Of a stretch of DNA of 41,064 bases, positions 9,227 through 17,708 are shown piece after piece (within the stretch, counting starts at the first letter, position 1; each line of letters begins with the position of its first letter). This stretch comes from Bacteroidales bacterium. Its GTDB lineage: Bacteria > Bacteroidota > Bacteroidia > Bacteroidales > WCHB1-69. The stretch lies in the NCBI GenBank assembly GCA_017650305.1, contig JAGCFD010000047.1, positions 1 to 41,064 of the forward strand, in the 5' to 3' direction. The position numbers and the translations under genes were made by a program. The notes beneath the pieces were generated by a model, which was not told the DNA's origin, searched no databases, and saw only the letters and a list, made by a program, of their open reading frames with translations.

Positions 9227-11698
9227 TCATCTCACCACCGTCACTCTTCCCGTCACGTCCCTTGTCTCGTGTCCGCGGCTCTTGTAGCGGATGAAGACCA
9301 CGTATGTGCCTATGGGCATGCCCGCGGCGTCCCAGCCCTGGTCCAGGCGCCGTGTCATGTACTGCACCATGCCACCGCGGTCGTAGATGGTCATCTCGAA
9401 GCTCTCCACCTCGTCAGGGTAGGCAAACACCGGCAGGAATAGGTCGTTGAGACCGTCCCCGTCGGGCGTGAAGCTGTTGGGCATCCAGAGCTCTTGGTCG
9501 CACGGCTCGTACTCCACCACTATGTCATCGCCATGCTCGAAGCACTGGTTGGTGGCGGTGACACTGTAGGTGCCTGGGTATCTTACCGTGTAGGTGGACT
9601 GCGTGCTGCCGTCCTGCCACTCGTAGTCGCACCAGGGGTTCTCAGCCGAGAGGAGCAGCGTCCTGCCCTCGCAGATCGTGGTGTCGGGGCCGAGATTGAC
9701 GGTGAAGTCAGTGAGGTATCCGATGGCGATGGTGTCGGAGGCGCCGAGGCAGTGGTCGGTGATGACGACCCAGTACTGGCCGTCCTCATAGACGGTGTAG
9801 GTGGTGTTGGTGCTCAGGTCCTGCCACTCGTAGGTGGCGGGGTGCGGCTGGGTGGCGTCCAACAGGAGGGTGGCCAGCTCGCAGAGGATGCTGTCGTTGC
9901 CGAACTCCACGGACGACTGCGGGTAGAGGTCGATGGTAAAGAGGTCGCTCTCGGCCTTGCAGCCCAGGTTGGTGACGGTCACCGAGTAGGTGCCCGCGCT
10001 GTCCACCGTGATGGCGGGTCCGGAGGAGCCGTCGCTCCAGAGGTAGCTCAGCACGTTGGGCTGCTGCACGGAGAGCTGCGCTCCGTGGCAGAGGGTGTCG
10101 TCATGGCACACCTCGAAGATGGGCGGGGGCACCACAACGATGAAGGTGGTGGTGGTGTCGGGACAGTTGTCGTAGTGCAGCACGAGCTGGGCGGTGAGGG
10201 TGTCCACGGAGGGCAAGAGGAAGGAGAGTTCTTGTCCCATCCCGACCATGTAGGAAGTACCCTCATAAATCCATTCGAGTGGAATATTGTCGGGGTTGTA
10301 CTCCACCTTGAGCACAAGCGTGTCGCCTACGCAGCGATAGACGGTGTCGGAGTCCAACATGCTCAGATTGGAGTGGGCGTAGGGAAAGTCATGAAAATCA
10401 TAACCCGATGAATTGTGCATGGCATAGGCAAGTCGAAATGTTGGATTCCGGGTGTAGCCAATCTCTGAAATGTAGGCGGTGAAACCATGGGGGTTTTCTA
10501 TGGTGATATAGTCGGGCAGACTGTCGCTATCATACCAGCAAAGTTGAGCTACATAATATTCCCCATTGGTGGCAGGGAAAGTATCGAAGGAACTTGCAGG
10601 GATTATATTTCCGTCAAAAAATGTGCTATTCAGTCCGTCGGCATGTACAAAGATGGTAAGATCCACATAAGAAGTATCAATCCAGGGCGCTGAAGAGGAG
10701 AAAGTGTTTTTGGTTATCGGATAATCCCAATGGGTTACCATTTTTTCGGTTGGATGATGTAGAGAATGATTATAATACCCTGTGTCGCCTATGCATAAGT
10801 GTATGTACATCAAGCTGGGATTCGCATATCGATCATACGCATATATCACCGAATCGAACAACGGATAATCGTAGTTGTCATGATACAAATAGGTGTCATA
10901 ATTTCCATTTGGATAAGGATATCTGGAAACTGGCGTCGAATTTCCAATCAATCTTGAACAAAAAAAACGGTTGGAAAATGCCTTGACCATAAAGTCTTGT
11001 CCTTTAACGATATTAAGGTCAGGAGGATTTGAGAAGGACGGTGCGTGTTCAACGCCCGTAAAAACGGCGATTGGTTTGCAGTTTGTGTAAATAGTGTACT
11101 TGTCGTTAGGGTTATGATAAATGAAGCAGATATCCCCTCGGTTCAAATGAATCATCCAGTTGCCCCGGTAAATAATCGTACTGTCCTCGATGGCCAAAAC
11201 GTAAAAATCTCCAGACAACACGCTCCATATCTCCTCGTTGAATTCCTTGAGAAAATAGTCTTTTGGAAAAAGTGTTAGCTTAAAAGGGTAAATGTAAACC
11301 CAATGATTGCTGTAAGAGGGGGACTGGACCCATGCTTGAACGTTCACGTCAGTGTGGATATATAAAGAGAATCCCTGCAACTTTATATGATAAAGTTCTC
11401 CTGGATTGTATTGAGGTTGAAAAACCAGTTCTTCTTCTGAAACAGCTATTTTCACAAGAGAATCAGGGTAGATATTGAAAGGAATGTACGTGGAGGAATG
11501 TGGATTTTCAATATATCCTGTGCCAGCGTGATGACCGAGTATATAAATGTAGGCGGAGTCCACGCTTGCATTGTAGATAAAGCTGCCTATCATGCGCTTA
11601 ATGCCGCACGTGAGCCAAAACTCCTTTCCTTCATACTGGGCGTGAAGGGAAAGGCCAAAGGCACATAGGGCCATGCAGGTTACGAACAGGCGTCTCAT
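9227..11698 (-). CDS. T9SS cargo: IgGFc-binding-like head, Ig-like repeats, gliding-type C-terminal domain
   Basis: Large surface protein of 823 residues, probably exported by type IX secretion. Signal peptide: about residues 1-21 (MRRLFVTCMALCAFGLSLHAQ; core LFVTCMALCAFG). Residues about 25-330 begin YEGKEFWLTCG and resemble the IgGFc-binding N-terminal domain seen in Bacteroidota adhesins. From about 450 come repeated Ig/PKD-like modules with the pattern YEWQDGST...TYTV...GTYSVT. The last 88 residues (from ELWMPNSFTPDGDGLNDLF) are a gliding-motility-associated C-terminal domain. The ATG 11698 is preferred over one three codons upstream. The 5' half is AT-rich and the 3' half clearly GC-richer, suggesting a mosaic gene. 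It lies 1 base after a small secreted-protein gene. Confidence 0.85.
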   Translation of the reverse strand: MRRLFVTCMALCAFGLSLHAQYEGKEFWLTCGIKRMIGSFIYNASVDSAYIYILGHHAGTGYIENPHSSTYIPFNIYPDSLVKIAVSEEELVFQPQYNPGELYHIKLQGFSLYIHTDVNVQAWVQSPSYSNHWVYIYPFKLTLFPKDYFLKEFNEEIWSVLSGDFYVLAIEDSTIIYRGNWMIHLNRGDICFIYHNPNDKYTIYTNCKPIAVFTGVEHAPSFSNPPDLNIVKGQDFMVKAFSNRFFCSRLIGNSTPVSRYPYPNGNYDTYLYHDNYDYPLFDSVIYAYDRYANPSLMYIHLCIGDTGYYNHSLHHPTEKMVTHWDYPITKNTFSSSAPWIDTSYVDLTIFVHADGLNSTFFDGNIIPASSFDTFPATNGEYYVAQLCWYDSDSLPDYITIENPHGFTAYISEIGYTRNPTFRLAYAMHNSSGYDFHDFPYAHSNLSMLDSDTVYRCVGDTLVLKVEYNPDNIPLEWIYEGTSYMVGMGQELSFLLPSVDTLTAQLVLHYDNCPDTTTTFIVVVPPPIFEVCHDDTLCHGAQLSVQQPNVLSYLWSDGSSGPAITVDSAGTYSVTVTNLGCKAESDLFTIDLYPQSSVEFGNDSILCELATLLLDATQPHPATYEWQDLSTNTTYTVYEDGQYWVVITDHCLGASDTIAIGYLTDFTVNLGPDTTICEGRTLLLSAENPWCDYEWQDGSTQSTYTVRYPGTYSVTATNQCFEHGDDIVVEYEPCDQELWMPNSFTPDGDGLNDLFLPVFAYPDEVESFEMTIYDRGGMVQYMTRRLDQGWDAAGMPIGTYVVFIRYKSRGHETRDVTGRVTVVR

Positions 11699-11699
11699 A

Positions 11700-11951
11700 T
11701 CAGTCAAAGATTACAATCTTTTTTACATCTTCGTTTCCCTCTTTATCCACGGCATGAATCTGTGCGACAGATATCATATGATTCGGGTCAGTCTGGAAAA
11801 AATAAACCTTTCCGTCACTATGAGCAATGTATGCAGTACTGGTAGGGTGTGTTATATACCAATTAGAGTGATAATTCCAATACTGGTTCTGCGCCACGCC
11901 ACCGAGCGCAAATCCAACCAACAGGAAGAAAAGGGTGAGATTCTTTTTCAT
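11700..11951 (-). CDS. Small secreted protein of unknown function (possibly truncated)
   Basis: An 83-residue protein with a clear signal peptide (MKKNLTLFFLLVGFALGGVAQ; core LTLFFLLVGFALGG). The mature part is only about 62 residues, aromatic-rich, and ends KKIVIFD. I do not recognise a family with confidence. Its stop lies one base before the start of the large T9SS cargo gene, so the two are probably translated from one mRNA. The mature part could be the N-terminal remnant of a longer surface protein that lost its 3' end when the next gene arrived. Alternatively, it is a genuine small partner. Confidence 0.6.
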   Translation of the reverse strand: MKKNLTLFFLLVGFALGGVAQNQYWNYHSNWYITHPTSTAYIAHSDGKVYFFQTDPNHMISVAQIHAVDKEGNEDVKKIVIFD

Positions 11952-11976
11952 AACTTTGTTGTTTAAATATTTCGTG

Positions 11977-12039
11977 GCAAAGATAGGAAAAAAGTTGAAA
12001 TGTTGAGAGCTCGTTCTCGCCGTGCCCTATGGGGTGATG
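11977..12039 (-). repeat. Promoter-bearing duplicated block, copy 2
   Basis: Second copy of the block at 9051-9121, 63 bases long because it lacks an 8-base segment. The minus strand reads TATCTTTG at 11978-11985, 27 bases before the ATG of the 83-residue gene, so this is also that gene's likely promoter. It runs directly into the palindromic repeat at 12041. Confidence 0.75.
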
Positions 12040-12040
12040 T

Positions 12041-12068
12041 GTAGAGACGTTCCGTGGAACGTCTCTAC
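12041..12068. repeat. Palindromic repeat unit 1
   Basis: Perfect inverted repeat: 13-base arms GTAGAGACGTTCC/GGAACGTCTCTAC around GT. A second copy lies 112 bases away at 12155-12178. After both come AGGG, an ACC segment, a run of A and, further on, CGAACAAA, so the palindrome is part of a longer imperfect tandem unit of about 112 bases. Confidence 0.85.
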
Positions 12069-12154
12069 AGGGACCACCGCAAAAAAATGAATCGTGATGC
12101 GCGGTGGCACCGAACAAATCCGTTGGTTGTCATTGTTTCCTAAATCAAAAAAAA

Positions 12155-12178
12155 AGAGACGTTCCATGGAACGTCTCT
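12155..12178. repeat. Palindromic repeat unit 2
   Basis: Eleven-base arms AGAGACGTTCC/GGAACGTCTCT around AT, followed by ACAGGGGCACCG as in unit 1. The outer two bases of the left arm differ from unit 1. Together with unit 1 it fills the gap between the FISUMP lipoprotein gene and the 83-residue gene. It may fold as a hairpin in the minus-strand transcript. Confidence 0.8.
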
Positions 12179-12232
12179 ACAGGGGCACCGAAAAAAACGT
12201 ATGTCGCGTCAGCAGCGAACAAACCCGTCTGC

Positions 12233-12976
12233 CTAATCTTTTACACAGCGTACCGACATGGCGACGTTGTAGTTGGCAGAGAGCCTTAGCAAGAGAGGAC
12301 TGTCGTAGTCAACCCAGCGATCCCAAGAGGAGTTGAAACTGTTGGCTGAGGCGGTCCAGAAGAATGCGGTGGCACCAAAACTTCCCCAGGAGTGATCTTG
12401 GAACTTGCCTGCCGGAACTGCGGAGAATCCAGTCGCATTGTTGGCATCCGGGTTGTTTCCAACATGACCTTCGTGATAGGAGGGGGCTTCGTTCCAGCCT
12501 ACCGTGGAAGCCAATGCCTTGCCGATATGTCTGGCATCGTCTCCATACACATAGTCACTTTGAGAGCTGACATACTCTTCCATCTGCGTCCATTCGGCAT
12601 CGGAAGGCACATGCCATCCTTCAGGGCAAAGGCCTTTCTCATTATCCACTGCTTTCCAGTTGTAATAGAGACCATGTGTCTTCTCATCGTAGGCGGCAAA
12701 TACTTGCGTGGTGGGCTGGTAAAAGAGCGGGTCGTGGGCACTGATGTTGTCGGTGCCTTGCTCGATGGAGCTGCCGTCACGGTAATGCTTCGTGCGCAGG
12801 TTGGTCTGCATCCACACCTGGTCGCCCAGCTTGACCGCGTCATATTTGTTGCCGTCCACATCGGTCACGGCATTGCGGATGATCTTGCCATTTTGTCCGC
12901 CGCCATGGTCGCAAGCGGAGAAGGTGATGACTGAAAGTAACGCCATCAAAGGAATTAGATAGAAATGCTTTTTCAT
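12233..12976 (-). CDS. FISUMP-domain lipoprotein
   Basis: Surface or outer-membrane lipoprotein of 247 residues with the Fibrobacter succinogenes major paralogous (FISUMP) domain. The lipobox ends FSAC, with Cys22 predicted lipidated. The domain shows its usual landmarks in order: VTDVDGNKYDAVKLGDQVWM, LRTKHYRDG, GLYYNWKAV, CPEGWHVPSDAEW, a small-residue segment with FSAVPAGK, FFWTAS and the terminal VRCVKD. The start giving MKKHFYL is preferred over the upstream ATG nine codons earlier. Function of the family is unsettled; it is linked to surface layers and adhesion in gut bacteria. Flanked by T9SS cargo genes on the same strand. Confidence 0.9.
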   Translation of the reverse strand: MKKHFYLIPLMALLSVITFSACDHGGGQNGKIIRNAVTDVDGNKYDAVKLGDQVWMQTNLRTKHYRDGSSIEQGTDNISAHDPLFYQPTTQVFAAYDEKTHGLYYNWKAVDNEKGLCPEGWHVPSDAEWTQMEEYVSSQSDYVYGDDARHIGKALASTVGWNEAPSYHEGHVGNNPDANNATGFSAVPAGKFQDHSWGSFGATAFFWTASANSFNSSWDRWVDYDSPLLLRLSANYNVAMSVRCVKD

Positions 12977-13101
12977 AAGGGGTTGGTTTTGATTGGCGGA
13001 CATGCATAAAAAATACCATCAGCCATCGCGATGTCCGATAGGCGACGACTAACATTGTATAAGACGAAATTTGGGGGGTAATTGTTGCAGTTGAGGTGAT
13101 G

Positions 13102-13158
13102 AAAAAACGGATCACGTGAATGGCGTGGTGATGTTCCGCGCAGATTCGCGTGATCCGT
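13102..13158 (-). terminator. Terminator-like long inverted repeat after the 1433-residue gene
   Basis: On the minus strand, 15-base arms (13144-13158 and 13107-13121) pair with one mismatch, then TTTTTT follows at 13107-13102. The arm core is ACGGATCACG/CGTGATCCGT. It starts 27 bases after the stop codon at 13185, so it is well placed to end that transcript. The spacer is 22 bases, longer than usual. Confidence 0.65.
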
Positions 13159-13184
13159 AGCGATGAAGCAAAGAGGATCTAGGC

Positions 13185-16100
13185 CTATTGCTTCATAATC
13201 TTGGTCGTGACGACACCGTCTGTGGTGACGATGCGCACTTGGTAGAGACCGGTGGCATAACCCGACAGGTTGAGGGTAGCCTCCGTGTCGTTGACGCTCA
13301 TCGTGCCAACCAGTTTGCCGAAGGTGTCGTGTACTTGTACGGACTCGATCAGGACTCCGTTGGCAGTGAGATGACATACGTTGGCGGTCGGGTTGGGATA
13401 GACCGTGCAGATGATGGTCGCATCTTGAATGCCCGTGTGCGTCATGGTGACCACAGCACTGTTGACCATGCCCTCTTTCATGGCGATGGCCTTGACGGTG
13501 AACTCGCCGCCGTCATGCGGGATGGCGGTGGTGTAAAGGGTGGCGTTCACGTCAGGCATGGTGCCATCGAGCGTGTAATAGATGGAAGCTCCATCCGTGG
13601 TGCAGGTGATGGCTACCGTCACGTTGCCGTCGCCGTTGTCGGTGATGGTGATGACCGGCGTGGCCACGGTGTCTTGGGTGACGGTGATGAAGGTGATGTC
13701 GTCATTGTCGCGCGGTGCGATCTGGTAGTTGCCTTCATATTGCAGTACGAAGCCCACTATGTCGGCATGCTGTCCGGCGGGGATGGTCATGTCGAGGGTC
13801 TTGAAGTCGTTGCGACACTGCAGGGTCTCTCCGTTCTGCTCAATGATGAGGTTGTTGGCGGTGCTGGTGTTGTATGCGCCGCCCTCGGTGAAGACCACGT
13901 CGGTGAGCTTCACGAGACGGGACTCATAGACATAGTACTGGGCCTCGATGGTCTCGATGTCCACCTCTACAGGGGTGATGGCGCCCACGTTGCTGGTGGC
14001 AGTGGCGGGGTTGGCCAGCGGGACCATCTCCACAAGGCCGTGGTATAAGGAATAGGTGCCGCAGATGCCACCGCTGATGACGTCACCTTCGTTGTATTCG
14101 TTGGTGATGTTGCCATTCTGGTTGAAGATGAGCAGTCCGCCCGTGGCATCCTGGACGTAGATGTTATTGCCGTGCTGGAAAACGAAGGTCACATCGCCCG
14201 TGATCTTATACGGGGTGCTGTTGGTGGCGGTGTTGGCAGCCTTGAAGGCAGCGATGTTGGCCACCTCCGTCGGGAAGGTATAGGTGGCGGTGGCCACATT
14301 GCTCGGGGTCATGGAGCCGAAGAAGGCCATGGCCTTGACGGTCGTGGTGGTGTTCACCGTGAAGGGAGCGCTATACAGCGTGGAGGTGCTCGTCGGCGTG
14401 GTGCCGTCGGTGGTGTAACGGATCTCCGCACCGGCGGTGGCGCAGGTCATGGACACCGTAACAGGCTCCAAGTAGCTGCCGCTGTTGGGGGTGATGACCG
14501 GCATCTCTACCGTGGAGGAGGGAGCGCTCGGGTAACCGAAGATGTTCACACTGTCGATATAGACTCTGGAGGTGCTCGTCGGGGCCGTGGCAGGCAGCGC
14601 TATCTCGAACTTGAAGCGTACGTTGTCAAAAGAACCGGTGCTGCTGACTTCCATGTTGTACATGGCCAAGGTGCTGCCCAGCTCGAAGAGGTTGGGGGTG
14701 CTGTAGGTGTTGCCGCCATCGGTGGAGTAGGAGACGTTCACGTTGAGGCCGTTGGTGCTTGCTGCTGCAAACTGGATGCGGGAGGCGTGGGCCACGTCGA
14801 AGTTGGTGTAGGTGTAGCCTAACGTGGTGGCGGAGGCGACGTACCAGCGCATCTGCATGGATTGTGCCCCTTGGATGGCGCCCGTGGTGGCCGGTGTGCC
14901 GAAGACGGTGCCCCATTGGTGACCGGCAGCGCCGCTGAAGGTTACGTCTGGGTTGTTGTAGACGGTGGCGGCGACGAAGCCGTCGGTGGCCTCAAAGCCA
15001 GTGTGGTATAGCAAGGTGTCGTTGTAGTCGGGTGTCGGCGGCACGGGGGCCACGATGGTGTAGGTGGCGGTGACCACCTCGCTGTTATCCCAGCCACTCA
15101 GCATGGCGATGGCCTTGATGGTATGCTCGCCCACCGTATTCAAGGTTATGGCGCTGTTGTAGAGCGTGCTCGTGGCGTCGGGCGTAGTGCCGTCCATGGT
15201 GTAGCGGATCTGAGCACTGGCATTGTCGCTGTTGATGGTGACAACGATCAGCGTGTCGCTGGCGCCGCTGGCAGGTGTGAACACGGGTGCGGACAAGGTG
15301 GCGGTGCCAGTGAGCGCAATGGTGTGCGTCAGTGTGCCGCTGGCGACTGTCAGCGTGCCCGTGGCGGGCTCGGTTCCGTCAAAGGTGACCGTCACCGTGG
15401 TGTTGCTGTTGGGGTTGCTGATGGTGGCCGGACTGGCGGTGAAGTGCGTGCTGCTGCTCGTGATGGCAATGGCATCGGTGAGGTGTGCGCCGCTGACGGT
15501 GAAGGTCTGTGTCAGTTGAGCACTGTTGAAACTCAAGGCAGTTTCGCTAACTGTCAGAACGGGCTCATAGACCACCGTGTAAAGACCTGTGGCGGTCTCG
15601 CTGTCTGCCCAGTAATTCTTGAAGGCCTTGGCCTTGAGAGTCGTGGTCGTCGTCAGCGTGATGGGGTTTGCATAGAGCGTGGAGGTTGCGGTAGGCTCAG
15701 TGCCGTCGGTGGTGTAGCGGATCTCAGCACCCGTGGTGCCACAGGCGATGGATACCGCCACGCTGTCAGCGTAGGTGCCAGCCACTGGAGTGAAGGTCGG
15801 TGTGGGCAGCTGCGGCATCGTCACCGTGAAGGTGGTGGTGGCAGAGACTGCCGGGGTGAGCGGAGCCTGTGTCATGTCCACTAAAGCGGCCGTGATGGTA
15901 TGCGTGCCGGCAGGCAGCGGACTGAAGACCGACTGTAATAAGGTGGTGAGCCCAGTCTGGTCCAGATAGAGCGGGTTGGTGAGACCCGCGGAAGTGAGCA
16001 GCGGAGACTCAACCTTCAGATAGCCATCGGTGCCCAACACGAAGTTGGTGATGTTGATGCCAACAGGCAGGGTGTCCAGACTGCTGAAGTTGGCTCCGTT

Positions 16101-17486
16101 GGCCGGAGCGGTGATGGACAATGTCGGCTGAGGCGTGGGAACCGTGGCCGCCAAGTCTTGGTTGTTACGAGGATATATCTGGATGCTGGTGCCGTAAATG
16201 GCCGCGAAACCGGTGACGTTGGTCACCGTGTTGGCGGCTAAGGTGGTGTCAAGGGTGAAACGTTTGTAGAGGGTTATCTGATTGCTGCCCTGTGTGATGT
16301 CCGTGGAGTTGGCACCGGTGAAGCCGTTGGGGAAGGTGACGTTCTCCAAGGTGATCAGCTGGGCGTCATATTGGCTGTAGTTGGCCAACAGCTCGCTCAT
16401 CGTCACGGTGATGGGGGTCACGGTGCCGGTGTTGGAGGTGGCGGCGGCAGGATTCTGCACGTTGGTCATCTCGATCTGTCCTTGATACTGGGAGAAGGCA
16501 CCTGTCAGGTTGCTGATCTGGTCGCCTTCGTCAAACTCGGTGGTGAAGCCGGGACCATAGACCAACAGGCCGGCGGTGGCGTCCTTGACGTAGGTGTAGT
16601 TGCCGCTGTGGAAGACGAAGGTGACATCGTTGGCGATGGTGTAGGGCTGGCTGCCGGCAGTCAAGGCCTTGAAGGCTGCGATGTTAGCCACTTGTGCCGG
16701 GAAGGTGTAGGTGGCGCTGGTGACAGGACTGTCGCCATAGCCAGTGGCAACGGCGAAAGCCTTGACAGTGGTCGTCTGGCTGACGGTGATGGGGGCGGAA
16801 TAGACGGATGAGGAGGTCGTGGGGGTGGTGCCGTCCAGGGTGTAGTAGATGGTGGCACCCGTGGTGGCGCTGCTCATTGTCACGCTGACAGGCTCCGTGT
16901 AGGTGCCCGCAGCCGGTGTGAAGACCGGCGCTGCCGTGGAGGTGATGCCGGTGTTCTGCGTGATCACCACGTTGTCGAGGAAGAAACGGCCCTTGGCAGC
17001 CTGCTTGCCCTCGAACTTGATCGTGGTTGCCGCCGTGCCGCCTGTGAGCGTCAGCGTGAAATGCTGCATCGTCTCATAGCTGGGATTGGAAGAAGGATGC
17101 ACGTTCGACAATCCTGTTACCAAAGTGGGCGTTCCATTGACGTACACCTTGATGGTGGTGGAGTCGTTGTGCCAGGCGGTGGCATCGAAACTCAAGGTGA
17201 AAAGACCATTGTCGTTGGAAAGGTCGATGGCGGGAGTCTGGATCCAGCCCAAAGCGCTGGATGTGCCCATCTTCACCTTTCCTTTGAAATCATAAACCCT
17301 GGAGCCTGTCCAGCCCGTCAGGGCGGTGTGGTTGTCCAAAGTAGAGGCGATGTCGTTATTCGGCAGGGAATCGGAGAATCCGCTGAAGTCCTCCTGGAAA
17401 ACGATGGTCTGACCTTGCAGGGTCGTGAAACCTAACAGGATAACACACAAGGTGATAAACTGTTTGAGAAGGTAATGCTTTTTCAT
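13185..17486 (-). CDS. Large multidomain T9SS type A cargo protein
   Basis: Predicted secreted protein of 1433 residues. After a signal peptide ending LQGQ (about residue 26), it has a jelly-roll-like domain (about 27-175), then repeated chitobiase/hexosaminidase-C-terminal-like Ig modules, each with YYTLDGTTP or RYTTDGT and TVKA. Two copies of a module begin VANIAAFKA and contain DVTFVF and VQDATGGLL or VKDATAGLL (DUF5689/OB-like), and a second jelly-roll begins near YHTGFEATDGF. The last 75 or so residues (VYPNPTANVCHL to TTKIMKQ) are a Por-type sorting tail. No catalytic domain is visible. Likely surface-attached, with binding roles. A promoter is seen at 17534-17564 and a terminator-like repeat after the stop. 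Confidence 0.88.
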   Translation of the reverse strand: MKKHYLLKQFITLCVILLGFTTLQGQTIVFQEDFSGFSDSLPNNDIASTLDNHTALTGWTGSRVYDFKGKVKMGTSSALGWIQTPAIDLSNDNGLFTLSFDATAWHNDSTTIKVYVNGTPTLVTGLSNVHPSSNPSYETMQHFTLTLTGGTAATTIKFEGKQAAKGRFFLDNVVITQNTGITSTAAPVFTPAAGTYTEPVSVTMSSATTGATIYYTLDGTTPTTSSSVYSAPITVSQTTTVKAFAVATGYGDSPVTSATYTFPAQVANIAAFKALTAGSQPYTIANDVTFVFHSGNYTYVKDATAGLLVYGPGFTTEFDEGDQISNLTGAFSQYQGQIEMTNVQNPAAATSNTGTVTPITVTMSELLANYSQYDAQLITLENVTFPNGFTGANSTDITQGSNQITLYKRFTLDTTLAANTVTNVTGFAAIYGTSIQIYPRNNQDLAATVPTPQPTLSITAPANGANFSSLDTLPVGINITNFVLGTDGYLKVESPLLTSAGLTNPLYLDQTGLTTLLQSVFSPLPAGTHTITAALVDMTQAPLTPAVSATTTFTVTMPQLPTPTFTPVAGTYADSVAVSIACGTTGAEIRYTTDGTEPTATSTLYANPITLTTTTTLKAKAFKNYWADSETATGLYTVVYEPVLTVSETALSFNSAQLTQTFTVSGAHLTDAIAITSSSTHFTASPATISNPNSNTTVTVTFDGTEPATGTLTVASGTLTHTIALTGTATLSAPVFTPASGASDTLIVVTINSDNASAQIRYTMDGTTPDATSTLYNSAITLNTVGEHTIKAIAMLSGWDNSEVVTATYTIVAPVPPTPDYNDTLLYHTGFEATDGFVAATVYNNPDVTFSGAAGHQWGTVFGTPATTGAIQGAQSMQMRWYVASATTLGYTYTNFDVAHASRIQFAAASTNGLNVNVSYSTDGGNTYSTPNLFELGSTLAMYNMEVSSTGSFDNVRFKFEIALPATAPTSTSRVYIDSVNIFGYPSAPSSTVEMPVITPNSGSYLEPVTVSMTCATAGAEIRYTTDGTTPTSTSTLYSAPFTVNTTTTVKAMAFFGSMTPSNVATATYTFPTEVANIAAFKAANTATNSTPYKITGDVTFVFQHGNNIYVQDATGGLLIFNQNGNITNEYNEGDVISGGICGTYSLYHGLVEMVPLANPATATSNVGAITPVEVDIETIEAQYYVYESRLVKLTDVVFTEGGAYNTSTANNLIIEQNGETLQCRNDFKTLDMTIPAGQHADIVGFVLQYEGNYQIAPRDNDDITFITVTQDTVATPVITITDNGDGNVTVAITCTTDGASIYYTLDGTMPDVNATLYTTAIPHDGGEFTVKAIAMKEGMVNSAVVTMTHTGIQDATIICTVYPNPTANVCHLTANGVLIESVQVHDTFGKLVGTMSVNDTEATLNLSGYATGLYQVRIVTTDGVVTTKIMKQ

Positions 17487-17533
17487 AATATCTTTATTTT
17501 AAACTTTAAATTATAGACTTTTTTTAGGGAGCG

Positions 17534-17564
17534 CAAAAATAGTATTTTTCTCGATAGCGAGAAA
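17534..17564 (-). promoter_or_regulatory. Promoter of the 1433-residue surface protein
   Basis: On the minus strand TTTC at 17564-17561, one base off the -33 TTTG, is followed after 19 bases by TATTTTTG (17541-17534), an exact -7 match. The leader to the ATG at 17486 would be about 40 bases. Confidence 0.6.
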
Positions 17565-17676
17565 GCTGTTTTGCTGACATTGTTCATAAAGTATTGTAAA
17601 CATCATTGAATCAATAAGAAAATTCTTGTTGAGGCATTGGTTGATGATTTCTGGCGCCTGACTCGTGAAAAAAGTG

Positions 17677-17684
17677 TATCTTTG
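17677..17684 (+). promoter_or_regulatory. -7 box ahead of the sigma-54 activator gene
   Basis: TATCTTTG matches TAnnTTTG exactly and lies 24 bases before the ATG at 17709. No clear -33 TTTG is found at the expected distance. It is divergent from the promoter at 17534-17564, about 110 bases away. Confidence 0.55.
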
Positions 17685-17708
17685 CACCCCTTTTAGAATA
17701 TTCGCTGA

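Noticed and set aside
9494-10411. Plus-strand open frame of about 300 codons opposite the T9SS cargo
   Set aside because: Val/Gly-rich shadow of GC-rich coding sequence; no start signal or motif.
11696-11960. Frameshift joining the 83-residue and 823-residue proteins
   Set aside because: Both have their own complete signal peptide and start codon, so they are separate proteins.
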